Positions 34,970-44,738 are shown, numbered from the stretch's first letter. The stretch: DNA of 44,764 nt from Bacillota bacterium (GCA_023228885.1 JALOAJ010000019.1:1-44764), one strand, 5' to 3'. Translations and numbers: made by a program. The notes: a model not told the origin generated them from the sequence alone.

Positions 34970-37495
34970 TTAATGACTTTGCGAAACGGCAATGTTAGAA
35001 AGCAGCGTTTTCTCCGAAAAAGGCGTTTCGCACATAAATGCCCTGACACGGGAAATACTCTCTCCATTTACGCTGCGCATAGAAAATTTTATTGTTTGTT
35101 CATCGGCAAGAAATTCCTTTTGCAGATAGCTCATGCCTATGTTTTCATTATACTCGTTATACAACTCAATTACAAGGCTTTGCCTGCTCTTTCCCTGCAT
35201 TACTTTCGATATTCTTTTTACAATAGCTTCCACTACAACGCTGTCCTGATTTTTGATGCCAAAGGAAACGGATATATAAGCGCAAAATTTCCGCAAAGGT
35301 ACAAAATCATCCGTTTGAGCAAGATGAAATGAATTGCCGCCGTCATCCGAAATCAAAACCGCGCGTTCGCCCGCAACCGAAGTAAAGTTATATTGCATAT
35401 TCGGTGATGTGTAGGCCGTTCCCAAGGGGAGTTGCGCTTGATTCGGCGGAGAATTTGTCAACATGGGAATCTCTAAATCGAGATAGCGATATATATAAGC
35501 ATCGTATTCGTCCTTGAACATCCCCTCAATTGGGCTGCGTGCAGTATATGCAACAAACAGTTTTCCGCTTACAGGGTTGTAAGTCAACGAATTCATTAGG
35601 CTGGCATAAAAGGGTTTTTCTTTTTCAAGCAGGCGTTTTTTTTCCCAACTCTCCCCATTCTTCTTGCGAAGCAAGGATAAGTCCATATGATATCCCCTGG
35701 AAGAATCGCGATATACTATATACATTGTGTCTTCCGTGTCGGTTGCGATGGATGCATAACTTGCCATAGCGCCTGCAGTATCCAACAAATCGGGCTGACC
35801 CCAAGAAGATATGTCCAACGGGTTTTGGCTGACCGTGTAGAAAAACGGGTCATGGTGACCGTTGATAACCACATGTAGTCGCCCCGCCGAATCCATTGTA
35901 ATTGAAGGCCAATTATGACCATCCGCAGAGTTAATTCCGCCGTAACCGATAAAAACAGGTTGCGAAACTTCCCCAGTGGCATAATCATATGTTTTAATAA
36001 ATGCCGGCACGCCATCACGGCAATATTTTAAAGCGCCTCCCGAAACGAACGACATGCTATTCGCCGGATGATTTTCAGGAATCAAAAAGTTATGCGAACC
36101 ACCCAAAACACCATATACAAAGTAAAGCTTATCACCCTTCGACACAGCAAAATTAGAAAGACCTGACTGAGATGCAATGCTGATAGCGTCAGTTCCAAGC
36201 AAAATAGGTTCCGACAACTCAAGCATTCCATCATTGTTTTTTAACGGTGTAATCAAGTATACATCTCCACCGCTGGTCGGAGAATTTAGTATGACGGGCG
36301 GGTGCGAATAAATGTCATTATGCCCGTCGGGGCGCTCAAAGCGTGCTATATCATAGGGAAGCCTGTAAACCCGCCAGTTTTTCATGCCGTCACTTGAATG
36401 CAACAACAGACAATATCTGCGCCCTACTGTATCTATGGTTACCGTTGCATATGCGTCATTATCCGAGTCAAATCGAATAATGGCATCATTGAATGCATTA
36501 TTATCACGAAGTTTAAATGAACTCCTACCCAAAACATTTTGCATGTAGTTTTTAATTGCCGGATTAAGGTCTACCATATCCCAAAGCCCATCATCACCGA
36601 TAACCTGAAGTACATATCCATGGTTCAAAACCGCCCTCCCATTTCTGTCAATGCTAACAGGAGCCGAATTGTAGCGCGGAAAATATCCGTACACTGCTCG
36701 CACATCTTTAAAATATGGTTCTTGCCTAAAGGGAATACCCGGCTGGGGAGATGTAGCCATTTCCGGGAAGGTATGGTTCATTATCACATAGTCAAAGGGT
36801 TGGATGTCATGATGATTCCGCCAATCCGCATTGTAGCTCCATTCGGCATTGAAAGCGTTTCCTGCCAAAATTCCGCCTTCTTGCGTAATTGGTGACAGGC
36901 CATCTAAATAAAGCGGCACAAAGGGATTTGGGCTTTTTCCGCCAAGCTTGGTGCAAAATGAAATTTGCTTAACAGATGACCAACCGGCAGGTGTTCCTAT
37001 GGTTTGAAACCCTGCCAATGGCTTTTCAATATATCTCCAACCACAAAAATCAACAGTAAACGACTGAATATAAAAGTCACGCCAATTGGTTTGTGCGTTC
37101 TCCGATTCCAAAAGTATAAAAACTTCTTCCTCGATAACCGTTTCTGAATACACCCACAAACCCAAATGTGTAAACGACGACCAGTCCATCGGTGAAAATG
37201 CATAGCTGATGGTGGGGAAGTAGGGGCGGTTTGCCCACCGCCCTGAAAACTCTCCCTCCTTTACAAAGTCTTGTGAAAGAGTTAACCCTCCATACAAAAG
37301 TCCCTCGTAACTTCCCCCTTTTGCAGTAACCAATAGGTCTGACTCGCTCACAGGATTTGCAAGCAAATCTGCTTCACTCCGCCAAACGCCTTCAAGTTCA
37401 AACCCAAGTGCCGCCGAGAAGTCGGACGCGCAAACAAACTGCGCTTGCACTAAGATGTTTAACGCTGTTAAAATAAGAACAAGCCTTTTTTTCAA
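34970..37495 (-). CDS. Secreted PL24/PL25-type (ulvan-lyase-like) beta-propeller protein
   Basis: This 841-residue protein starts at TTG (GAGGTG 6 nt upstream) with a signal peptide to about residue 23 (CAS). Residues about 25-205 form a jelly-roll module (DWSSFTHLGLWVYSE) of the kind found before polysaccharide lyase domains. The rest is a BNR_4-type seven-bladed propeller (PF15892). The segment DGHNWPSITMD followed by INGHHDP puts two histidines 20 residues apart; a Tyr (ASYAS) and an Arg (VYRDSS) follow 16 residues apart. As I recall, this matches the His/His/Tyr/Arg active site of PL25 ulvan lyases. The related GH145 propeller family is an alternative. A weakly recognisable Ig-like tail ends the protein. 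The next gene upstream is a longer paralogue. Confidence 0.75.
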   Translation of the reverse strand: MKKRLVLILTALNILVQAQFVCASDFSAALGFELEGVWRSEADLLANPVSESDLLVTAKGGSYEGLLYGGLTLSQDFVKEGEFSGRWANRPYFPTISYAFSPMDWSSFTHLGLWVYSETVIEEEVFILLESENAQTNWRDFYIQSFTVDFCGWRYIEKPLAGFQTIGTPAGWSSVKQISFCTKLGGKSPNPFVPLYLDGLSPITQEGGILAGNAFNAEWSYNADWRNHHDIQPFDYVIMNHTFPEMATSPQPGIPFRQEPYFKDVRAVYGYFPRYNSAPVSIDRNGRAVLNHGYVLQVIGDDGLWDMVDLNPAIKNYMQNVLGRSSFKLRDNNAFNDAIIRFDSDNDAYATVTIDTVGRRYCLLLHSSDGMKNWRVYRLPYDIARFERPDGHNDIYSHPPVILNSPTSGGDVYLITPLKNNDGMLELSEPILLGTDAISIASQSGLSNFAVSKGDKLYFVYGVLGGSHNFLIPENHPANSMSFVSGGALKYCRDGVPAFIKTYDYATGEVSQPVFIGYGGINSADGHNWPSITMDSAGRLHVVINGHHDPFFYTVSQNPLDISSWGQPDLLDTAGAMASYASIATDTEDTMYIVYRDSSRGYHMDLSLLRKKNGESWEKKRLLEKEKPFYASLMNSLTYNPVSGKLFVAYTARSPIEGMFKDEYDAYIYRYLDLEIPMLTNSPPNQAQLPLGTAYTSPNMQYNFTSVAGERAVLISDDGGNSFHLAQTDDFVPLRKFCAYISVSFGIKNQDSVVVEAIVKRISKVMQGKSRQSLVIELYNEYNENIGMSYLQKEFLADEQTIKFSMRSVNGESISRVRAFMCETPFSEKTLLSNIAVSQSH

Positions 37496-37508
37496 GTAAA
37501 CACCTCAT

Positions 37509-40500
37509 TTAGTTATTTATGAAATCCTCTGTCACAGCAAGCCGCCAAGTCGTTCCGCCATCATCTGACACAAGGGTACACATATCCCCATTGTAAGAAG
37601 AAACCAATGTTACAGCCTTTCCTGTGGCGCTGTACTTTGCCCCCCGCGGGTATGCCGCCTTGCTTTTGAACCAAATCAAATTGGCCTTTTCAATATCGGG
37701 ACGATGAAAAAACATAGAGCCGGAATCCTCTTTTGTCATATCGCTTTGACTGCTAACACCTGCGTAATATGTTAGGAACAGCTTATCATTTTTTGTGTTT
37801 ATCGACATTTTATGCAACCAAAGCGTATACATATTATTGCGTTGGTCAAACTTGACAACCGGAATCTTTTCCCAACCGCCTCCCTGTTTCTTGCGAGTAA
37901 GAATTAAATCAAAACCGTCAATTTGACTATCTCGGTTGATACTATACATCGTGCCCTTTGAATCAGTCCAAAGCCCTGCATAGGAGGCGCGCGTTCTATC
38001 CTCTGTGGCAAACATCTGATGTTCTATCCATTCGGAAATATCATAAGGGTTTTTACTTCGCGCATAAACGAGCGGATCGGAATGCCCCATCATTACAATA
38101 TTCAAGTAACCATTATTATCAATAGATATTGTAGACCAGTTATGTCCATCAGCGCCCTGCCAGCCCCCGTAGCCCACAAACACAGGGTCTGTGATAGTTC
38201 CAAGCTCACGGTCATAAGCAATAACATAACTTGGCACACCGGTTCGGCTAAACTTCATTTCTCCTGCAGTCCAAAGGTATTCCCAGCTAAAAGAATCGTC
38301 ATTCATCGGATGGTTATCCGGAATAAGCGCCCTATACTCCGCGGGCAGGCTTTCCTGGTAAGTGATGCTGTATGTAATAAAAATTTTACCTTCTGCCGAA
38401 ACCATAAAATTTCCATCGCCGGAGTGAGGTGTAAAACATAAAACGGTATCCGGAGCAATACGAATTTGCTCACTTAGGTCAAGCGTCCCATCAGGTAACT
38501 TTTTAGGTACAATCAAAGTTCCCCCCACATTTTTATCTTCATCGTTTGCAGAGCCGCTGGAAAGTATGGCTGGCGGATAATCCCATGATTCCGCATTAAA
38601 GGTATCATGCTTTTCAAAACGGTTCATCTCTGCGGGCAAAGGATAAACCTCCCATGTTTTCAAACCATCGTTTGAATGTGCCAAAATACCCCTCCGAGAA
38701 TCCTTGCCATTTGGTTCGCGCCCCTGAATAACAAACATCATATACCCATCGCCGTCCTTGTCAAAAACAATTCTCGGCTCATCAAGCTGACCGATAGTGC
38801 GATAACGGAAATCACTATAATGCAAAGCCTCGTCCACATACTTGCTCACAAACGGTGTAATATCAGTATAATACCATCTGCCACGCTCATCAACTGTTTG
38901 AATAATAGGACCATACTTCATGTAAGCATTTCCTTCATAATCAAAACTGGGGACGGCAGGGCGATATTTGGGATAGTAGCCGTATTGCGCCCTTTCATTT
39001 TTGAAGTATGGCAAATACTGTATTGCGCCATCAGGTTGTGATACAACTTCGGGAAAATCATGGTTTAAATACTCACCCCTGTAAAGGGTTAAGTCGCTGC
39101 CGTAAACAAGCGGTGTTTGCAAATCCACAAACTCATCATAAGGCGCATCCTGTGTAATACCGTAACGCTCACGCAATTGCCGATTATACTCCGTATACTC
39201 GGCTTTTTGGGTTTCATCCGTAGTTTCTGCCCAAAAGCGCTTATTTTCGATATATCGCCGATATTCAAAAAGCTTCACTTTTTCAAAACCGGGAACGCAT
39301 TTTGTAATATATTCAAATTTATCCGCACGCTGTGGTGTCAACACATGGTTTCCCGGCACATACACATTAAAATACACCTTTTGCATCTGTGTTTCCGGCA
39401 AATTCAAGTCTGCCTTTGCTTTTTCAATAGTTTCCGCATCCGCATTGGAAAGACGAAAATTATCAAAATAAATGACAGTATATGGGCTTGGGTTGCGGTC
39501 AAAAATTTTACTGTAAAAGGATATTCCATCCACCTTTTTGAATCCCACAACATTCTCATATGGTGTAAGAAGTTCAAATGGAATATTAAATTCGCGCCAC
39601 CCCTCAAAATCCATATGCAACTCTATATAATAATAATCTTTCCACTCTGTTACAATGCTGTCCGACTGCACGGAAAATACAATAACATCATCAGTTTTCG
39701 CCTCGGAATACACCCAAAACGATGCCATATTATACCCCGACCAGTCTCGCTCCACCTCTTTTGTCGAAAGAGTCGGATAAAAGGGGAGGTTTGACCATTT
39801 TAGTGAGTGTAGGCCTTCCTTTACATTAGTGCTTGAAAGGGAAAAGCCCTTTGCATAATCCTTATAAGTTGCGCCTCCGTCTTTAATCCTTAAATCGCTT
39901 TCTTCGAACCCGAATTCAGCTTTATCAATAAACAACGCTTCGGTAAACCATGCATCTTCGTTTTCAAAACCATATACGACTTTTGGATCAATGGAAGGGG
40001 GAGGCGGCGTGTTTTCTTGCGGCATGCCGTCCTCACCCAATATTAAAGAAAGCTTAACATCATCTAAATAAGCCAAACTTTTTCCTGTCGGCTGAGGATT
40101 TTGCACCACAAACCTCAAAGAAAGAGTCTGCCAATCGATGGTAGGGGAAAGGGTAAATTCAAAAACGCCCCTGCTTTTATCATTCACAAACAGCTCATAA
40201 CATGGTTTGTCACCTGTGAAATCAAAAATCATTTTAAATTTATACCAATGCTCACCCGGACGAAAATTCATCACAGCTACGCTTGTTCTACCCTCGGCAT
40301 CATGGCGAGCTCGAATTTTGCCTTGCGTAAAGGTAAGAAGTTGGTCTCCTCGGTCTAAAAACCCGTTTATGGAAACATATACGCTTGCGTATTTCCCAAT
40401 TTCCTCTAAGCATACCCTGCCTTCATACACAAAGCCGTCCGGCACAGCGGTAAAAGAACTATTTGAGCCTACATTGGCATTGGGCGCCACGCCATCGGAA

Positions 40501-40751
40501 TAAACGCTTACCACCTTGTTATCCACACCCTGTTCTTTTTCAACAGACACCTTGTAGTAGCCGCTCCCTTCAGCAAGGGTTGCTTCACCCATGCCATACC
40601 AACCATTAACAGTTTGGCGCAGGATGTCAAGGGGAAAGCTTTCAAAATCACAAAAAGGCACTATTTCACCGAATTCTGACGCCCCTGCAGGGAAAACAGT
40701 TGATATAAAGCAGATTAGAGCAGTAAGAAATAACGAAATGCTTTTTCTCAT
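37509..40751 (-). CDS. Secreted PL24/PL25-type beta-propeller protein with extra LamG-like module
   Basis: This 1080-residue protein has a signal peptide (ends PAGA, about 24). A LamG-like module (about 25-230, GEHWYKFKMIFDFTG and LAYLDDVKLSL) precedes a jelly-roll module (about 255-430, DWSGYNMASFWVYSE) and then the BNR_4-type propeller. The active-site pattern is DGHNWSTISID and MMGHSDP, with histidines 20 residues apart (first near residue 868), then ASYAG and NRDS with Tyr and Arg 16 residues apart, as in its neighbour at 34970-37495. The two are tandem paralogues 13 bp apart. The ATG at 40751 was chosen since GGAGGAG lies 7 nt upstream; an ATG at 40757 is too close. A uronic-acid-containing polysaccharide is the expected substrate class. 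The activity is predicted and not proven. Confidence 0.75.
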   Translation of the reverse strand: MRKSISLFLTALICFISTVFPAGASEFGEIVPFCDFESFPLDILRQTVNGWYGMGEATLAEGSGYYKVSVEKEQGVDNKVVSVYSDGVAPNANVGSNSSFTAVPDGFVYEGRVCLEEIGKYASVYVSINGFLDRGDQLLTFTQGKIRARHDAEGRTSVAVMNFRPGEHWYKFKMIFDFTGDKPCYELFVNDKSRGVFEFTLSPTIDWQTLSLRFVVQNPQPTGKSLAYLDDVKLSLILGEDGMPQENTPPPPSIDPKVVYGFENEDAWFTEALFIDKAEFGFEESDLRIKDGGATYKDYAKGFSLSSTNVKEGLHSLKWSNLPFYPTLSTKEVERDWSGYNMASFWVYSEAKTDDVIVFSVQSDSIVTEWKDYYYIELHMDFEGWREFNIPFELLTPYENVVGFKKVDGISFYSKIFDRNPSPYTVIYFDNFRLSNADAETIEKAKADLNLPETQMQKVYFNVYVPGNHVLTPQRADKFEYITKCVPGFEKVKLFEYRRYIENKRFWAETTDETQKAEYTEYNRQLRERYGITQDAPYDEFVDLQTPLVYGSDLTLYRGEYLNHDFPEVVSQPDGAIQYLPYFKNERAQYGYYPKYRPAVPSFDYEGNAYMKYGPIIQTVDERGRWYYTDITPFVSKYVDEALHYSDFRYRTIGQLDEPRIVFDKDGDGYMMFVIQGREPNGKDSRRGILAHSNDGLKTWEVYPLPAEMNRFEKHDTFNAESWDYPPAILSSGSANDEDKNVGGTLIVPKKLPDGTLDLSEQIRIAPDTVLCFTPHSGDGNFMVSAEGKIFITYSITYQESLPAEYRALIPDNHPMNDDSFSWEYLWTAGEMKFSRTGVPSYVIAYDRELGTITDPVFVGYGGWQGADGHNWSTISIDNNGYLNIVMMGHSDPLVYARSKNPYDISEWIEHQMFATEDRTRASYAGLWTDSKGTMYSINRDSQIDGFDLILTRKKQGGGWEKIPVVKFDQRNNMYTLWLHKMSINTKNDKLFLTYYAGVSSQSDMTKEDSGSMFFHRPDIEKANLIWFKSKAAYPRGAKYSATGKAVTLVSSYNGDMCTLVSDDGGTTWRLAVTEDFINN

Positions 40752-40753
40752 AA

Positions 40754-42157
40754 TCATTCTCCTCCATTCCCCTTGATAAACCCGCCCCCATTAGCGTTAA
40801 AAACATAATAATCGGTCAATGCATTCATGGTAAGTATTCCATCCCAAATATAAAGCTCGATTTGACACTCGCCATCATTGGGAACCTGAAAACCTGCTGA
40901 AAAAGGAGTGGAACTGCCACCCGGTACTGATAACTCATTGTTTACGATACCGATTACAGCGCCATCCTTTCGCAAAACCACAACTGCCGCCGCATTTCTT
41001 AGCTTATCGGAATTGTTTTGCATTGTTGCACGCGCCTGAATTAAACCAGCCTGCAAGGAAGTAACCACCGACTCAGTTTCTCCCAGAACCAACCTGTAAA
41101 ATGTGGGTCTTAGAATTTCAAACGACCGTGGCTCTGCTGAGGTATAACTAAAGCTCCCGTTTGCCCCTGCGCCAAAAATATTCTGCACTCCGGAGTAGTC
41201 TACCGTATATTCCGTTTCATAATCAATATCACTTGGGTCAAATGCAAGCTTAAGCGTATTTCCGCTTACATTAACTGTTGTAGGCGTGATGGAATGCCCA
41301 CCACCAAACACGCTGACAGCAGTTGCAGACCCCGGTTTAATAGGGCGGTTAAACCGCAGCGTAACCAACGCATCTCTGGCAACTCTTTCTGCCCCGTTAA
41401 CCGGTGCGCTTGAAACAAGATTCATTGTTTCGCCTTCTTCCGACCAGAAAAGAATATCATCAAAATATGCAACCGTATTTGCCGCAGCATATACCCCGAT
41501 ACGGGGGACTATCACGGTGGGGTTGGTATACAAAATGTTTACAATGTAGTTGTACGGTCCGTATGTAATGCCATCAAGGATTATGGTATGTTGCTGCTCA
41601 ATTGTATCTACAAGTACGGAAAAGTCATACCAACGCTGCTCAAAGCTTGTAGCAATCGTAGCGTTACCCACCTCGGCGGTGGCTTTGTTGTCATTTCGTG
41701 CAGTAATTCCTGCAGAGCTAAATTTTAACAAAGCCTCAGACGCCGCATAAAAATTCTGCAGCTGCACTCCCGCATATCCCGCCCCGGAAATTGAATCGGG
41801 ATATATTCTGCCCGATAAAGCAAAAACTGTTTCAGATGCCTTCAACTTTTTATCGGTTCCCAATGTCTTTTGAATGCCGCCCGCGGTTATAAGGTTCAGT
41901 TTAAAAGCTTGATTTGCCCCGCCTTCCGGGTCGGCAACTATACGGCATTCGCCCGTGTCGTTGACACCGTTGGAATACCAACTCTTTCCGGTAACCACAT
42001 TGCTAAGCGCAGAGTTAAGCACATATCCGCTTGCCGCTTCTGCATCAAAAATTTCAGCAACCTCACGCGCATAAGCAGCAGGTACAAAGGCAGCTATCGC
42101 CAAAACAAAAGCAACCATTAAAAGTAAAGACCTATTTTTTTTGCATTCCATTTTCAT
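40754..42157 (-). CDS. Secreted LamG-like plus Ig-like modular protein, no catalytic domain
   Basis: This 467-residue protein has a signal peptide with a cleavage site near AYA. Residues about 30-240 are a LamG/concanavalin-like module (RWYDFSVLVDTIEQQHTIILDG and VAYFDDILFW). Residues about 240-340 are an SbsA-type Ig-like domain (SSAPVNGAERVARDALVTLRFNRP, cf. PF13205). The C-terminus is the shared Ig-like module with CQIELYIWDG. It repeats in single form the architecture that the preceding protein (42183-44615) has in double form. I chose the ATG at 42157 because AGGG lies 6 nt upstream; the earlier frame start at 42199 would overlap the previous gene and has no site. The stop is 2 nt before the next start. 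A substrate-binding surface protein is the likely role. Confidence 0.75.
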   Translation of the reverse strand: MKMECKKNRSLLLMVAFVLAIAAFVPAAYAREVAEIFDAEAASGYVLNSALSNVVTGKSWYSNGVNDTGECRIVADPEGGANQAFKLNLITAGGIQKTLGTDKKLKASETVFALSGRIYPDSISGAGYAGVQLQNFYAASEALLKFSSAGITARNDNKATAEVGNATIATSFEQRWYDFSVLVDTIEQQHTIILDGITYGPYNYIVNILYTNPTVIVPRIGVYAAANTVAYFDDILFWSEEGETMNLVSSAPVNGAERVARDALVTLRFNRPIKPGSATAVSVFGGGHSITPTTVNVSGNTLKLAFDPSDIDYETEYTVDYSGVQNIFGAGANGSFSYTSAEPRSFEILRPTFYRLVLGETESVVTSLQAGLIQARATMQNNSDKLRNAAAVVVLRKDGAVIGIVNNELSVPGGSSTPFSAGFQVPNDGECQIELYIWDGILTMNALTDYYVFNANGGGFIKGNGGE

Positions 42158-42182
42158 CATCATCCCTATCGTTATTATCAGT

Positions 42183-44615
42183 CTAATTTGGATATTCAAT
42201 ATATTGAGCCAGTGGCATCAAAACACCCCAGTCACTTGTCCAAACGAACGCTTTAATCTTGGATATTTGCCCTGCATTAAGGGTTACGCCGTAATCCCCG
42301 CTTTCACCAATGGCGGGGAGCGGATTAGTCACAGTATTAACGCTAACCAATATGTCCCGCATACCATAAGCCGCAACAACAAGCAAAGCCTCATCGACGC
42401 AATTATTATTTACCGCATTGACACTTGCTATAAATTTTCCACTTGCGGGAATCGTTGCAAGCGGTTCACCTTCAACGGTGGTAAGCATGATTTCATCCAA
42501 AGTATAGGGTGAGAGGTCAGGCGGACCTTCACCGTCAGTCGTAAAGGTTGTGCTTTCCTGAGCAGCTGAGTAACCAAACACACTTGTTACATTTGAAACT
42601 GTAACGGTGTATTCCGCACCAAATACATCATAAGGAAGTGTTACAGAAACAGTTTTATTCTTGACACTTACAGCGGCTGGGGTTATGCTGCCCGCACCCG
42701 TTTTAGTTACCGTGACAGTTGGATTTGCGGAAGGGTCTAACTCTTCGTTGTAATTGAACTCAACCGTTTCGCCTTTTGGTACACTTACCGCACCGTTTTC
42801 CGGATATTTCGAGCTGACCTTGAAAAACCTTTCCCCCATTTGTCTGAAAACTTTAAAATCGTCCAAATACACCTCTCCAACGGTCGGGATAGCGGCATTA
42901 TATTCCCATCCTGCTCGTAAATTTATCTTCGTTAAATCTAATGACGGTATCGCTCTAAAATCATAAGGACCAAACTTTTCGTTGTTTAAATAAACTGTAT
43001 GCTGCGAGTTGATAGTGTCAATTACAACAGCAAGGTCATACCACCTTTTATCGTAAGGGTTCCCGACGCCTCCCTTAACTATAACCGAACCATTTGTACC
43101 GGCTGCCTTGTTGTCGCTCTTTACAAGAATACGCTCCGGCTCAAATCTAATAACTTCAATGTAACCGGTTTCAGTTGAAAATAAATTAGTAAAGTTTATA
43201 TAGGCAAATCTCCAGTCGGGTGAGATGGTTTTAGGGTATATTCTACCTGAAACTGCAAATATCTTATCATCAGCATTCAACTTTAAGTCATGACCCAATG
43301 TGGCGGGATGGATGGAGTCGTGCCTGAGGAGCCCAAGAACCTGATTGCCCGCATCTTGCGGGTCTGCTACTATTTTACATTCTGCTGCAGCAGGTTGCAT
43401 TATGTCGGTCGGTTGTCTTCCGTTTGAATACCAACCGGTGTTGCCAACGGGGTTGCTCAAATACATACCGGAAGGCCATGTCGGCGGCTCAAAGTCTGCA
43501 AGAACTGTCACATCGACATTGGGCGGTGTGGCTTCCGCGACAATTGTAAAGGTTGTGCTTGCAGAATCCGCTATATTTCCCAACACGCTTTGCACCCCTG
43601 AAACTGTAACGGTGTACTCACCTTCTATGTCAACATCCTCAGGAAGGGTTATTGAAACGGTATCGATGCTTACCGTTACCGATAAAGGTATTACCGAGCC
43701 GCCACCCGTTTTAACTACCGACACAGATGGGTTAACGCTTGTATCCAAGGCTTGGCTGTATGTAAACTCAACCTTGTCTTTGCCATGCACATATTCGCCA
43801 CCGTCTTGCGGATATTTTGATATAAGCCTTAAAGATGATTCTTCATCAACCGTGTACATTTGAATGTCATCAAGGTAAAACCTGGCAGTAGGGGTGGTAG
43901 TAACTGTTCCGGGCATTGCTGCAACCTGCCAGCCCGCTTGAAGCTTCACATTTGCCCAATTAACCGAGGGGGAAGTCAGAAAATCGTAAGGTCCATACAT
44001 ATTACCATCCAAATAAACAGTGTGCTTTGAATTGATGGCGTCAACTATAATAGCAAAATCATACCACTTTCTCTCATACCCGGCATCTGCACTCCCCATA
44101 ACCGTGACCGCACCCGGGGTTCCGGTTGTCTTGTTATCACTTCTTACAAGGATACGGTCTGCTTCAATTTTGATAAATTCAGTGCCGCCTGTCACCAAGC
44201 TTAAAAAAGTAACAAAAGCATATGTATATGCCTCCGGAAAGACCTCCGGATAAAATTTACCGGAAGCTGCAAACACTTTTTCATCAGCGTTTAGCCCCGC
44301 TTCATGCCCTAACCTTGCCACATCTGTTGCAACAGCGCTGTTGTACTTAAAGAGACCAAGAACCTGATTGCCGGGGTTTAGCGGATCTGTCACTATTTTA
44401 GATTCCGCACGAATTTTAGTCGGGTCAGTTTCACCTCTTGGCAACAACCCATTAGCGAACCAGTTATGGACAGAATTTTGCAAATATGAGTTAAGAGCCC
44501 ATTTGGGCGCCTCAAAATCTGCAAGGGGCGTTACTTCCCGCGCAAATACCATACCCAGATTTAAAATCATACATAAAAGAACAAACATTGCCGTAAACCT
44601 TTTAATTTTTTTCAT
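42183..44615 (-). CDS. Secreted protein with two LamG-like/Ig-like units
   Basis: This 810-residue protein has a signal peptide (to about residue 25, FARE). It holds two similar units of about 340 residues, each a LamG-like module (for example KWYDFAIIVDAINSKHTVYLDG and RWYDLAVVIDTINSQHTVYLNN) and an SbsA-type Ig-like domain (FTYSQALDTSVNPSVSV and FNYNEELDPSANPTVTV). The last 100 residues are the shared Ig-like module ending KIKAFVWTSDWGVLMPL. No catalytic motif is evident. It is the first gene of the right-hand operon. AAGGAGG lies 7 nt before the ATG, but the promoter is unclear, because a putative insertion sequence begins within about 50 bp upstream. The role is probably binding of polysaccharide at the cell surface. 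Confidence 0.78.
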   Translation of the reverse strand: MKKIKRFTAMFVLLCMILNLGMVFAREVTPLADFEAPKWALNSYLQNSVHNWFANGLLPRGETDPTKIRAESKIVTDPLNPGNQVLGLFKYNSAVATDVARLGHEAGLNADEKVFAASGKFYPEVFPEAYTYAFVTFLSLVTGGTEFIKIEADRILVRSDNKTTGTPGAVTVMGSADAGYERKWYDFAIIVDAINSKHTVYLDGNMYGPYDFLTSPSVNWANVKLQAGWQVAAMPGTVTTTPTARFYLDDIQMYTVDEESSLRLISKYPQDGGEYVHGKDKVEFTYSQALDTSVNPSVSVVKTGGGSVIPLSVTVSIDTVSITLPEDVDIEGEYTVTVSGVQSVLGNIADSASTTFTIVAEATPPNVDVTVLADFEPPTWPSGMYLSNPVGNTGWYSNGRQPTDIMQPAAAECKIVADPQDAGNQVLGLLRHDSIHPATLGHDLKLNADDKIFAVSGRIYPKTISPDWRFAYINFTNLFSTETGYIEVIRFEPERILVKSDNKAAGTNGSVIVKGGVGNPYDKRWYDLAVVIDTINSQHTVYLNNEKFGPYDFRAIPSLDLTKINLRAGWEYNAAIPTVGEVYLDDFKVFRQMGERFFKVSSKYPENGAVSVPKGETVEFNYNEELDPSANPTVTVTKTGAGSITPAAVSVKNKTVSVTLPYDVFGAEYTVTVSNVTSVFGYSAAQESTTFTTDGEGPPDLSPYTLDEIMLTTVEGEPLATIPASGKFIASVNAVNNNCVDEALLVVAAYGMRDILVSVNTVTNPLPAIGESGDYGVTLNAGQISKIKAFVWTSDWGVLMPLAQYIEYPN

Positions 44616-44663
44616 ATTTAATCCTCCTTATAATATTATTCGTACTGTAAAGTTAAATGAAAA

Positions 44664-44692
44664 TTGAGGACTCCAAACCTTTCTGGTACAAT
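44664..44692 (+). promoter_or_regulatory. Promoter within the end of a putative insertion sequence
   Basis: A -35-like TTGAGG (44664-44669), a 17-bp spacer and a -10-like TACAAT (44687-44692) point rightwards toward the ATG at 44738. It overlaps the left arm of a long inverted repeat. Confidence 0.6.
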
Positions 44693-44738
44693 GTTTTTGC
44701 AGAAAAACACATACCTCCCAGAAAGGAAGAAGTCCTCA
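44665..44738. mobile_element. Interrupted inverted repeat at the probable left end of an insertion sequence
   Basis: TGAGGACT (44665-44672) and CCTTTCTGG (44678-44686) pair in order with CCAGAAAGG (44718-44726) and AGTCCTCA (44731-44738). The right arm covers the ribosome site (AAAGG) and the first base of the start codon. The left arm lies upstream of the promoter's predicted start, so only read-through RNA would fold and hide the ribosome site, a protective feature known from IS10 and IS50. The element's family cannot be named from this much. Confidence 0.5.

Noticed and set aside
39117..39794. Plus-strand open frame of 225 codons
   Set aside because: It is antisense to the well-supported propeller gene at 37509-40751, shows no ribosome site or family motif, and its composition mirrors the real gene.
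43345..43863. Plus-strand open frame of 172 codons
   Set aside because: It lies antisense inside the two-unit Ig-like protein gene and has no translation signal or recognisable domain.
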